Shown in pieces: positions 1 to 11,599 of a stretch of 64,000 bases of DNA; position 1 is the first letter of the stretch; every line of letters begins with the position of its first letter. The notes under the pieces are model-generated. The model did no database searches. It was not told where the DNA came from and saw only the letters and a list, made by a program, of their open reading frames with translations. Position numbers and translations under genes: made by a program. This DNA comes from Tetradesmus obliquus (lineage: Eukaryota; Chlorophyta; Chlorophyceae; Sphaeropleales; Scenedesmaceae): positions 9,818,501-9,882,500 of the forward strand of contig CP126191.1 of NCBI GenBank assembly GCA_030272155.1, written 5' to 3'.

Positions 1-440
1 CTAGTTGTAACAAGAGGTAGAGTCAATACAGCAGGTAGATGTTGTAAAGAGGCGAAATCCTTGAGTGTAATCGACTGGTTGCATCTACCTGCTAGCTTTT
101 TTGCTTGGAACCATTTAGTGGTTTACAAAACAACAAAATATTAGATTTTGCTTTCTGTCCTGGTCAACAAAACGTAGCAACTGGATTGATATTTTAGGTT
201 GGCTCGAGTGTTCGTGAACAAGCTCTTCTGTCGCTCACAACAGTCTCTATTCCCAACGAATGTACACACATGCACTTTTAGGCACTTTTACGCTTAGTAA
301 TGTTGCTGCTGTGATGCCTCCTGAACGGGAGAGTCGGCTAGCAGGCTAATAGGGCCTTCAGCCTTTACATTGGTTTGTATATCACTCCTTGCGGGGATTG
401 GCAGCTTTGAGCAGCGCTGCCAGCAGCTGCTAGCGGGAGC
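1..440. other. 5' flank of the PPR gene
   Basis: No coding segment is supported here. The stretch is less GC-rich than the gene that follows and lacks CAG/CTG arrays, like the other gene 5' flanks in the window. It probably holds the promoter and 5' UTR of the gene starting at 441. No clear TATA box is seen, and the left part could belong to an upstream neighbour outside the window. Confidence 0.4.
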
Positions 441-1863
441 ATGGAGTCCTGGGGCAGCACAGCAGATAATGGGGACGGCCTAAGATCGTTGTTTCTTCAA
501 GATGTGCGCACTGCGGGCTTTGCGGGGCCCGGCAGGCCCTGCTCTGGCTCCGCTGCGGACAAGCCCGAAGCCCCCCGGGCAGCAGCAAACGCAGGCGCCA
601 GCTCCAGTGCCAGCCAGTCGGTTGGATGGGGTGGCCTCAACATCCCTTCAGAGCAGCAGAGCGGCCCGCGCTGGTTCGGCCGCAGCAATCGCAGCAAGGT
701 CCACCGGCAGGCCACAGCGCAGGGCCGGGGCCATGCCAGGGGCCCTGCCGATCTACAAACAGGCGGGGAGCAGCCATGCAGCCAGCCATCAGCGTTTGCA
801 GGGCCTGCAGGCCGCAGCGCGCAGGAGGATGTGCTGTCTGTGGAGGAGCTGGTGCAGCACATCAAGCGCCTGGGCAGGGCAGAGCCCCTGCCTGAGCGCG
901 TGTTCCGCGCCCTGCACCACCTGGACAGCAGGGCAGTTGCTCTACTGCTCAAGGACCTCAGCAAGGCTGCACTAGACGGCCGCTCCATAGAGCTGTTTGA
1001 TGCGCTGCGCGCGCTGCCAGAGCGCCACCTGCTGCGCCCGCTGTGCGACGTGTACACCTACACAGCCACCATCAGCCTGTGCATCTACCAGCAGAACGTG
1101 GACCGCGCGATGGAGCTGCTGGGCGAGATGCGGGCACGCGGCGTGGAGCGCAACGTGCACACCTACACAGCACTCATGAACGTGTGCATCAAGTGCGGCA
1201 AGCTCACCACAGCGCTGGACATCTTCCACAACATGAAGGCGGAGGGCTGCACGCCAAACGTGGTGACCTACAACACGCTGATCGACGTGTATGGCAAGCT
1301 GGGGCAGTGGGACAGGGCAGTCAACGTGCTGAAGCTGATGCGCTCAGAGGTGCGCCACAGCAGCAGCAGCAGCAGCAGCAGGAGGGAGGGGGCAGCAGCA
1401 GGGGGCAACAGCAGCCGACATGCATGCTATTGCAGGCATGCCATTGCAATTGCAAGGGATAGCAAGATACAGCAGCTGCAGGAGTGATTATTCTGGAGGA
1501 AAGCAGTCAACAGCAGCAGGCCATGCGCAGCAGTGCCAGTCTGCATGAGTGCAGCAGCAGGGGCAGCAGCAGCGGCAGCAGCAGTATGCTTGGCACTACA
1601 GCCATGTTTGGCAGTATCCTTGCACGCACAGCAATTGATCATGCCCCAGTCAAGTCAAGTAGCATGCATGCACCAGCAGGTGTGGCAGTGCAACCACTGT
1701 GTTGATTACAGCAGCGGTTGCCCAGCAGTCTGTGTTTGTCACAGCATAAGCAGCTGCTTGGCAGTCATCCTGTATGCGGCAATGCTGTAGCTCAAAGCAC
1801 GCTCCTTGCTGTTCTACCCAAACCAGCCACAACTGCCTTTGAGTGCCGCCGCTGACAGTCTCT

Positions 1864-1898
<35 letters not shown>

Positions 1899-2965
1899 CA
1901 ACATCTGCCACCTCCCCCGCACCGCAGGGCGTGCTGCCGGCGCTGCGCACCTTCAACACGCTCATCATCGCGTGCAACATGTGCAACCAGCCGCGCGAGG
2001 CGCTCGCGGTGCACGCGGAGCTGCGCGAGTCTGGCTTTGAGGCCAACTCCACCACCTTCAACGCGCTGATTTCGGCATATGGCAAGCTGGGCCAGCTGGA
2101 CCGCGTGCTGGGCGTGTACAAGGACATGGTGTGGAAGGGCCTGGAGCGCAGCGTGATTACATACTCGAGCCTGATCAGCGCCTGCGAGAAGGCCGGGCAC
2201 TGGGAGACGGCGCTGCAGCTGTTTGAGGAGATGACGCGCGACGGCTGCCAGCCCAACACGATCACCTACAACAGCCTCATCACGGCCTGCGGGCAAGGTG
2301 CGCGGGCTGTGGCGGCAGCAGCAGCAGGGGGCCTGTGTTAAGCTGGCAGCAGCAGCAGCACACTGCTGGGGACTGTCGGCGTTGCTTGTGTGCCTAGGCT
2401 CAAAGCATGCATGCCTTTGCAGCTTGCTGCTGCTGCGTGCCTGACGCCATCTTCGCATGCCTGCTTGTGTGCGTTTTGCAGGCGCCCAGTGGGAGCGCGC
2501 GCGCCAGGTGTTTGAGCAGATGCAGGGCAACGGCTGCGCGCCGGATGTGGTCACGTACACAGCACTCATCAGCGCGCTGGAGCGCGGCAGGCAGTGGCAG
2601 CTGGCGCTGGATGCCTTCAACCAGATGGTGCAGCGCGGCTGCAGGCCGGACGCGATCGTGTTCAACGCGATCATCGATGCGCTGTGGCAGACTGGCGTGG
2701 TGTGGGCGCAGGTGCGCGGCGGGCGGCAGCAGCAGCAGTGGCGGCGTGCAGCTGTGGGGATTGCGCCGGCAGCTGCATAGTTCAGAAGCAGTGGCAGCAG
2801 GATGTGAGGTGGAGCTGCAAGCAGCGAGCAAGCCAATTACTGCTGACTGGTTTGTTATAGCAGAGGTGCCAGCAGCTGCTGCAGGCATGGTGTGAGGCTG
2901 GGGAGGTGCAGCAACTGCAGCAAGCAGTAGCGGCTACGTTTGCAATAAGTCACATGTCTCACAGA

Positions 2966-2999
<34 letters not shown>

Positions 3000-5900
3000 T
3001 TCAACGACTGCAGGTCAAGGCGCGCGAGCTGTTTGCGATGGCAGTGAAACAGGGCCACTTCCGCAATGAGCGGCTGTCGCCTGACGGGCGGCGCGGCGAG
3101 CTCAACCTGCACGCGCTCACTGCAGGCGTGGCCATGCTCAGCCTGCACGGCTGGCTGGCAGACATCCAGTGAGTGTTTGTAAACAGGGAGGTTGCAGAGT
3201 TCTTAGCATGTAAAGCAGATGACAGCACAAGAGGATGTGGCGCTGCTTGTGTATAGGTGTGGCTCTTGCAGGCTGACGTGCTTCTGTACAAGTTCAGCGA
3301 TCAGCAGGCATAACGAAGCATGGTCATCAGGCATGTAGGAACATAAGCGGCATGCGCAGCACTGCAGGCGGGATAGTCTGCGGGCTGCAGGCGCAAGCTG
3401 CAACAGTTGCTGTTGCGCAGCTCCTCACGCGGTGCTGCTGCTATACCTGCGGCCTGCTGCTCTTGCCTCTGCGGTCTCCTCTCCTCCGCCACCGCCAGGC
3501 ACAAGGTGGCCAGGCGTTGTTAGGCATGTGAACATAGGAAGCACGCTCAGCACTGCTGGCTGCAGGCACAACTTGCAACCTATGCTGCTGTGCAGCTCCT
3601 CACGCCGTGCTGCTGCCATGCCTGCTGCTCACTCCTCTCCTCCCATCCTCCGCCACCGCCAGGCACAAGGTGGCGACCTGCGGCGACAGCGCGCTGCCAC
3701 CGCTGCTGGCCGTGGTGACTGACGCCGGCACCGCCAGCAAGGAGCAGGGCAACTTCATCATCAAGGAGGCAGTCAGCACACTGATGAGCTTCTGGGGCGC
3801 GCCCTTCAGGTGGGCTGCAGCTGTGTAATGTGGTTTGCTGCAGTTGGAGTTGGTGCATGGTTGCTGCAGCAGCGGAGCCTGTGGGCCTGCTGCTGCATGA
3901 TTTTGGGCTGCGGAAGTCGCAGCTGCAGGGCCAAGCATGGCAGCATGGCCGTGCTGCGCTGTGTTGGACCTTAGGTGGCGTCTGGACTCGCACTGCGCTC
4001 GTTTCCTGGATACACATCCGCTGCTGCTGCTGCACCTCTGTGCGTCTGTCTCCCGCTATGCATTCCTCTGCATCCGCAGGGCGGTGCAGGACCGCACCTA
4101 CCTGGGTGTGCTGGAGGCCCCGGGCCCTCAGCTGGCCGCCTGGGTGCGCAGCGCGGCCTTTTCCGCGCAGATGGCCTCACTCTTCCCGGGCGGCACCGCC
4201 GCCGAGCAGCCGCCAGCCTCCTGCGAGACCCTCACGCAGCAGCAATGCGGCGAGGCGTTTGGCGCGGTGCAGCGCTTTGAGGCGAGCCACAACCTGGTGC
4301 TGCAGAACATGGGTTTGGCGTATCTGCAGCAGCGCACGGGGCTGATCAGCGGGCTGCTGGAGAAGGGTGCGGCGCTGGGGCTGAAGGATGAGGTGGTGCA
4401 TGACGGCGTGCTGCTGCTGGACCGCACCGCCAGCGCCGCGACGCAGGTGAGGGCAAAAAACAAGGCCGCATGCTTGCAGGGGCGTTTTGTGTGGCATGTT
4501 TCCCAGCGATTTATCAATCAAGTGTGGCACCAGCAGCAGGCGTGGCTTGCAATGCTGCTGGCAGCCCGTCCACTCGCATGTTCAGGGCCCCTCGCTGTAA
4601 CACACCACGCACTCACGTTGTGCGCCTGATGCGTCCGCGCTGCCCGCAGGTCTCGCAGGAGGTGCTGCCGCTAGTGGCGTGTGCTGCGCTGCAGCTGGCC
4701 ATGGCGCAGGGCGCCTCGCCAGACAGCCCCGCGCCCAGTGCGGCGCAGCTGGCGGAGGTGGCTGGCGTGGAGGCTCAGAGCCTGCTGGACATGAGCTGGC
4801 GGCTGCAGCAGCTGCTGCACGACGACACGCTGGCGATCAGCGCGATGCGCTGCCTCAAGGTGTACCTGGAGCGCATCGGCTACAGGTGCGGTTGGTTGCG
4901 GACATTTTGACTGTGGGCTGCTGGTGTCTGCGGCTTTGCTGAGGGGAGGTAGTGGCATTGCAGGCTTGCATGGCAGAGTGGGCTTGCTGCTGGCACTCTG
5001 TGCTTGCTGCTGTGCAGAGGGCGCCTCTCTTGGCAGCTTGCTGTCGACATGGCGTCATGTGCGCTTGAGTGACGCACCGCAGCGCTGCTGGGAGCTCCTG
5101 CTGACTGTCCTGGTGCTGCTGCTGCTGCTGCTGCTGCTGCCGCAGGCACCTGGACCGCCAGGGCATCTACATCATGGCAGGCCTGCCCATCATGCTGGCG
5201 GTGGAGGCCATGTTTGACATGTCGCTGCTCAACTGCCGCCCCAGCATCGTCGCGGCGGCGCTGCTGTATGCGGAGCGGCGCCACCGCGGCGCGGTGCCGT
5301 TCTGGCCCTCCACACTCGCCAAGATGACTGGCTATGAAGACCTGACAACGCCGGAGCTGTCCTGTGCGGTACGCGCCGCGCAGAAGCTGTGCCGCAAGGT
5401 GCTGTACCCGCAGATCTACAAGCAGCAGTGCACCAACCTGGCGGCGCAGCTGCAGCAGCAGCAGCAGCAGCAGGTTGTGCAGATGCAGGGGCAGATGCCG
5501 AGCAGCAGCGCAGCAGCTGCAGCGCCGCCTGTGATGGGCCGCGTCTACAGCAACGGCGGCGCGGCGGCTGGCATGAACAGCGGCATGCACAGCGGCCTCC
5601 TGGTGCTGTCTGGCATGCAGCTGCAGCAGGTGCCCAGCCTGCAGCAGCAGCAGCAGCAGGGTGCGGGTGTGGTTGTCACGGCCGGCGTGAATGCTGGCAA
5701 CAGCAGCGCAGGCCATCCTGGGCAGCTGGTGCATGCGATGAGTGGAGGCCTGGGCGGGCTGGGCGTGAGCGTGCCGAGTATGATGGGCACGCATGGCTCG
5801 ATCGACTATGCACTGTTGGGCCAGCTGGAGCTGCAGCAGCAGCAGCAGCAGCAGCAGATGATGGGCAGCCTGCCGATGGCGAGCAGCCTCTCAGGCGACC

Positions 5901-6175
5901 TGTCTGCGATGCTGGCTGCCAGCAGGCAGAGCAGCGCGCACACGCCCGGCCTGTGCTCGCCCGCAGCCGCCGGCTCGGCGTTTGCAGCGTCGGCTGGCGC
6001 TGCTGCTGCTGCTGCTGCAGCAGCCGGCGGCGGCGGCGGCTTTGGCGGCGTGGGTGTGGCGGAGCCGGCCGGGCTGCGTGATGCGGGGCTGGAGAGCATT
6101 GCGATGTCGCTGTCGCTGCTGGGCATCAACGTCCCGATTGATGCTGCGTCGCTGGATGCCGCGCTGTCGCGCTGA
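441..6175 (+). CDS. PPR-SMR-cyclin fusion protein
   Basis: Eight exons: 441-1349, 1928-2297, 2482-2711, 3014-3168, 3663-3809, 4080-4446, 4650-4885, 5146-6175. All introns are GT-AG, phases match, and the product is 1147 aa. About nine PPR motifs of 35 residues run from about residue 204 to 505 (typical piece VVTYNTLIDVYGKLGQWDRA). An SMR-like segment follows (about 520-603; LNLHA at 533-537, TDAG at 574-577), then a cyclin-like fold (about 604-890, including LLDRTAS and a C-terminal lobe with PSIVAAALLYAERRH), then a Gln/Ala/Gly-rich tail. PPR repeats bind RNA, usually in chloroplasts or mitochondria. Green-algal PPR-SMR-cyclins are a described family, so the order seen here fits it. Targeting is not obvious from the N terminus. 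The start is the first ATG of the long open exon. The exact RNA target is unknown. Confidence 0.88.
3329..3675 (+). repeat. Tandem duplication of intron 4 end plus exon 5 start
   Basis: Two diverged copies, about 3329-3510 and 3522-3675, share the segments around AGGCATGT, CAGCACTG, CAGCTCCTCACG and the acceptor CCACCGCCAG followed by GCACAAGGTGGC. The functional acceptor ends at 3662 and the decoy at 3498, 164 bp upstream. The decoy keeps its AG and about 14 bp of exon 5 sequence. Only the downstream copy continues into full exon 5. Confidence 0.8.
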
Positions 6176-9100
6176 ACGGAAAACAAATGTATGTGATAGG
6201 TGTGGTGGCTGGGTCCTGCGCGACATCGTGCGCGGATCGTGGCGTGCATATGAGGGATGTGTTGGGCCGGTCAGCCGCCATAGATGGTGCGCGGCTTGCA
6301 TATGGGAATGCCCGGCGGGGTCGCGGTTGTGTGGGCTCGGTTGGCGTGGAACTGCTCAGGGCCTGCGTGTGTTGCGGCAGCTGTCTTACTGATTCCTAAG
6401 CGCGCCGCACATTGTGTGAATCGGCTCTGCTTGCTTCTGGGCTTCCTGGGGTGATGCTGGTAAGGTTCTGCTCGTGCCTCGGATGGTGAGGCCGGTTGCG
6501 CGTTGCGCCTGCCGTGGCTGTCAAGCCGCAGCTCTGGCCCTGCATTATGGGTTGATGAGGGTGCGGAGGGCGTCCGGGAAGGTTGGCGCACAACAGCTGA
6601 CGCGTGGTGGCAAGGGGCGTGCATTGAAGCAGCAGCGCATCGCTTGTTTTGGCCAGTGGGGGGCTCATGGGGGCGCCACCTCCCTGCGAAGAGGGCGGCT
6701 GGCGACTCTGGTGCTCCTGTTTTGTTGTGGTTTATTCTTATGCACGCACGGCTCTCGTTGTTCGTTGGAAAATGGAAAAGGTGCGAGTTGATGCGGTGGC
6801 GGCAGCGCTGCATGTGGTGCGCTGTGCTGTGGTGCTTTGGAAACGGCGGTGCGTTTGAATATCAATTAAGGAGAAGTGCTGCACACGATGCTCACAGCGA
6901 ATGCGTAGACCATATCATATATCACAGGAGGTTGAGACCATTTCATAGCGGGTTCTTTTGCGAGCAAGGGATGGGGTGGTGCTGCAGGCATTCACATTCT
7001 GCTGCAGGTGTTTGGCCTGCGTGGTGTGATGTCGTTATTACCTCAGCCCCACATGGCCTTGTGCGGCGACGATGCATGTCTTGCTGTGCGCTGCTGAGGG
7101 CCTGTGAGCCTTGCAATGCAATACAATGCAATGCAATGCATGTGCCAGCAGCCACATCCATGTTGGTATCGTCCATCTTACTGGCTGCGTTGGCTTTGTG
7201 CTTCTGATGGCCGCGTGGCAGGCCTTCATACATGCTTACTGTGCCGGTCTCAGCTTGTCAGCCCATGGGGCCCGGGTGTGCTGCTGTGTGGCGCAGCTAC
7301 TGCTGGTTGACGGCTGTGCTGGTTGCCCCTTTTGGGTGCTTCAGGGCACGCGACTGCCTGCGCTGCGAGGCAGGTGTTGCTGCTGCTGCTCCCGCCTGTG
7401 CTTTTGTGATCAGCAAGGCCGGGGGGCGCCGCAGGGGCCACACACAGGGAGGTGCAGCGCAGCTGCTGACAGCGCTGCACCCCACGTGTGCTTGGTGCTC
7501 ATCAACAGATGAATCCTTTTGTCCAAACGACGTCGGATTGCCTTGGCTAACACACATGAGGCTCAGTTTTTTTGTGTTGCTGCTGCCTGGGATTGGCCTT
7601 GCGCTTGGCCAGCACTGCGCCCAGCACTGCGCATTGTAGTCGCGGCTGGCAGGGCAGTGCAAGCCATGGCAGTGTTGCTTAGACGGCCTGCCTTGACGGC
7701 AGCAGCAGCACCTGCGCATACTTGGAACGCTGTGCGTGCATGCAGCGGATATGCATCGCTGCATCGCCTGTTGCGACAGCGACAAACACTGCCGATGTTT
7801 GCGTGCATGCTGCCTTTGCTACTTGTTTTTTGCTGGCGCCCGTGGCAATTCAGCTGTGGGCATGGGCGCTCAGCGGAGCGGATGCTTAGGAACAAAACAG
7901 CCGCCTGAACTGTCTTTGTTGTAGCGGCTCTGATTACGTTGGCCTCCTAGGCTGCGTACTGGTCTAGTGCAGGCGCGTCAGCTGCAGGATATTCAATTTA
8001 GGTGGGTGCTCAATTTGTGGCCTGCTGTAGCCCCATGCTGGCAGAACACTGCCTGCTAATGCGTGCTGCGTGTGTGTGCGGCATTATTAGGAGGAACTCG
8101 TGGCTTTCAGGAGAACCGTGCTTGTTGTTGTGTGACCATCTATGTGTTCAGTGCGCCGCGGCAGCAGCGTGGTGCTTGCGCTCACGCTTGCGTGCCCTCT
8201 GGGTGGAGGCTCCAGCGTAGTTACTTGTTATTGCGCTGGCGCAGGCTTGTCGCAGCTTATCTGTTGTGCTGCTGTTACTGCAGCGTTCGCTGCTGCGCCG
8301 CACATCCTGATGGTTGTGTGCTGTTGCAGACGCATCGCGTAGCGCGGTCTGCTGCCTGTTGCTGCAGACACGCCAGTCGAACCGCAGCACAGGCGTGGTT
8401 GCTGAACGGACATGTTGCTGCAGTGTGCTCGGCAGCTCCGTAGTCTCTTGCCGTGTGTTTTAGGCATCCCTTGGCTTGTTTTGGGTAGGCGGCACCAACC
8501 CCGGCCGCTTGGCGGAGCATGCTGCGGTATGAGTTGCATTGTACAGCCATCTATCTCTACTACGTGGCAGCGCTGCCAGCAATGCTGGACAGCAGTCTGT
8601 GCCCTTTTGTTATGCATGCCGCGCGCCTAGCTGGCTGGCTGCTGGCCTAGGAAGCGTGCTTGCAGGGGCGGCGGCAGCGCATGGCTGCTCCTCTGAAACG
8701 GCCTCCAGAGTGGCAGGTGGGTGTTGCGTGTTTGGTGCTTGCAGGAATTGCAATCACTCAACCGCTCAGCGGCTGATGGTGTGCAAACAACCGCCACGAG
8801 TGGCAGGCTTGCTCTAACACGTGCAGGCAGGCGCAGTCTTGCCGCGTTTCCTTTGCATGGCTGTGTGGCCGTGGCTGTGGCTGCTGCGTGTGTGCTGATA
8901 CGCCACGGCGCGGCTGCTGCGCCAGCGGCGGCACTCGTGAGCTGGCTCTCCCTTTGAATGGGTCGATGGGTAGTTGCCGTGTATGCTTGGTGCATCCAGG
9001 GGCTTGCTGCAGCGTGCGGTCGCTTGACTGTGCAGCTTGCCAACCCGGCTGTGGCACGGCCTGACTGCGCTTCTGGTTCTTCGTGCGCCCCTCGAATTGT

Positions 9101-10379
9101 GTGCGTTTGCTTGTGTTGTTATGTGTGTGTGTGCGCATGGATAACAGTTCTTTCTGTGCACCAAACAGCTTGATGGCGTTGCTCGTTGTGGTGTGTGTCG
9201 CACCTGCAGCTGCTGCTGCTGCTGCTGCTGCTGCTGCGTACCTGAGCACTTGCAGCAGCGGCATGTACAACCTGTGTGAGCCTCGGGCCACCCAGCTAGC
9301 GTGTAGAGGGTTCCTGCAGCACTGCTCTCAATGCATGCCTGGCACCTTGCTGTTTGAGGATTAGCTTGTAGGGAGGTGCTTTGTAGCAACACTCACTCAC
9401 AATGCATGGCCGCGTACTCGCCGCGCATCACAAAGGAATGGCTCACACGCATGCAATGCACTTCTGCTATGGCTGCGGCCTTTCTGTTTTTGTTGGCTGC
9501 TGGGGGCCGGTGGCAGCTGTGCTGTTCAGGACAGGTCTGCCTCAGTGTGCTGAGGAGGCATGATGCACCCTGCGGCTGGACAGATTGTGCCGGCAGGAGT
9601 AGAGATTGCACACCAGCTGCGGTGCTGAGAATAGCCGCCTGCTGCATAACGCTCGTAGCGGGGCAGATTGCTGCTGCACTTGTTGCTTCAGCTGCTGATT
9701 GATGCAGCCTAGCCGGGTTGACGTGCAGCAGCAGCGGCAGCTGCTGCTGCTGCATGTCTGTCTACCTGCCTGCCAGGATGAATGTGTAAAGCAGCACAAC
9801 AAACTGTGGTTGCCACCTAGGAGCCTAGGGGCGCATTGCAGCACGGTTCTGTGCTGCTGCCCTTTCAGGTGCTCGCCTATTGCTGTGGGGGTGCGCTGCA
9901 CGCCTGCTGGCCCAGCACAGAACAACAACACATGAAAGCTGGGCGCGTGGAGCTGCAGCACAGAGACTTGTCGCAGTTTAGACGCACATGCTTGGTATGC
10001 ACCTGGAGCCTAGGACTGTTGAGAACCGTTCTGTAACGTGATGGAGTCGGGTTGGGGTGTTTTGGTGGCTGGCTGGCTTGCTTGCCGGCTGGCTGGCTGT
10101 TGAGCTGTGCTGGCAGGTGCATGGTATGCGGCCATTGGTGGTGTGGTTTGAACGTTTGCACTGTGTGGCGTGGCTTGTTCTCATGCTGTGTCAGCGAAGC
10201 TGGCTGGACTACTGCTTGTATCGGTCTGTGGCATCGATTGCGAACTCTCCACCAATGCACGGCCCCTTGAAGGAGGCTTGGGTGAGGCAGTACAATCAAC
10301 GTTGTGTTGATCCGGCGGCCTGTCTTGTGGATCTGCTCAGGGGATGCAGCTGCTGGAAACAGGCCTCTCAAACCAGGCC

Positions 10380-10414
<35 letters not shown>

Positions 10415-11303
10415 TGTGGCGGGCTGCGGGCTGCTCACTGCCACCTGTGCGGTGTGCGCGTGCAGGGCTGCGGCGGGGGGTGAGTAGCGTCAATGCACGG
10501 CTGGCCTGCGGGTGCACACTGTTTGGCTGCGTGCGCCAGCCCTAGCCGAGCACCTGCCGTGTGTGGCCAGACCCTGGGGTCATGGGCGAGGCGGTTTCCA
10601 GCGCCTTGCTGTTTCGGCATGCGCGCTGGTCCAGCACAGCGATGTGGTGGCTTGGTTGTTGTCGGTTTCACGCTGCAGGTTGCGCAGCAGCACGTCCACA
10701 GGGGCATACGCACCGCAGGCTGCGCCGACCACATGCGAAGGTGCCACATGACCCTACAATTGCGTGATGGTGGAAAGGCGCAAGGTGCACCGTGCTGGCG
10801 ACCATGTGGATCCTGCATTTAGCAGGCCTTGGTAGCTTTTGTGTGTGTTGTTGCGGCTTTGGGTAGCAAAACATCAATGGTTAGTGCTTGAGCTGCATGC
10901 TGCATTGTGGGGAGGGGCTCGCGCAACACTGAGCCAACAGACGCGCTGACAGCAGTCCATACGTACGTAACGCATGCCGTGCATTTGAGGGCGTCAGGCG
11001 TTGAGCTCCTGTCGCCCTATACCATACTGCAGGCTTCTATGTGTGGGGGTGCAGTGCGATTGAGGTGTGAGCGGCAGTGGATGTATTTGGGGGTGGGTTC
11101 TGTTGGAGTGTTGAAAGCCTGGGCCCACCACTGTGAATGTGCGTCCTTGCCTTACTCTTGGTGAAAGTTGTGAAAGTTGAAGCTTGCTTGTGCGGCATGT
11201 GCAGATGCTGCCTGCAATTTACGGAAAGATCGGAGCTGGATCGGCTGATATTATGGACACTAATGATTATCCTTGGGACAGGGCCTGCTGGCGAGTTATG
11301 TAA
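6176..11303 (+). other. Long T/G-rich 3' flank of the PPR gene
   Basis: About 5 kb without a convincing gene. ORFs here are short, Cys/Leu/Ala-rich and lack recognisable domains. The plus strand is enriched in T and G throughout, unlike the exons, and the skew reverses near 11.5 kb. The simplest reading is one very long 3' UTR, or a 3' UTR followed by downstream spacer. TGTAA, the green-algal poly(A) word, occurs for example at 10032-10036 and 11299-11303. Small arrays include CTG repeats near 9210 and 10380. Long-read cDNA would decide the true transcript end. Confidence 0.5.
7111..7142. repeat. AATGC pentanucleotide microsatellite
   Basis: About six imperfect AATGC units (one reads AATAC) ending in ATGCATG. 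It lies in the T/G-rich 3' flank of the PPR gene. Confidence 0.85.
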
Positions 11304-11519
11304 CAACGTCACATCTGCTTCCTGCACCGCTCCTTCCTACTTGGCAAGTTGGCACGCTGAACAGCAATGCCAGCATTCACGGGATCGCAATGATGCGTAC
11401 GCAGCAGTGCATGCATGTCAGTTGTGCCTGCCTCACAACGCCCCCTTCTAGAACATCTCTGATCATGCAAGTGCGCGTTGTGTTGCATTGTGTTGTTGCA
11501 AAGTGTGTTACTTGCTGTC

Positions 11520-11535
11520 ACTTGCTATAGCAAGT
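11520..11535. repeat. Perfect 16-bp palindrome at the skew switch
   Basis: ACTTGCTATAGCAAGT is a perfect palindrome. It sits where the plus strand changes from T/G-rich to A/C-rich between the convergent PPR and SBP genes. A transcription-termination or 3'-end role is only inferred from position. Confidence 0.6.
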
Positions 11536-11599
11536 AAGAGTAGCTGCTTTTCACAACGGACAGTGGGCCATCATGCAAAGTCAATGCTCTTCAAACCTT

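Noticed and set aside
6503-7207. 234-codon open frame in the PPR 3' flank
   Set aside because: Same T/G-rich composition as the surrounding DNA, very high Cys and Trp content, no domain.
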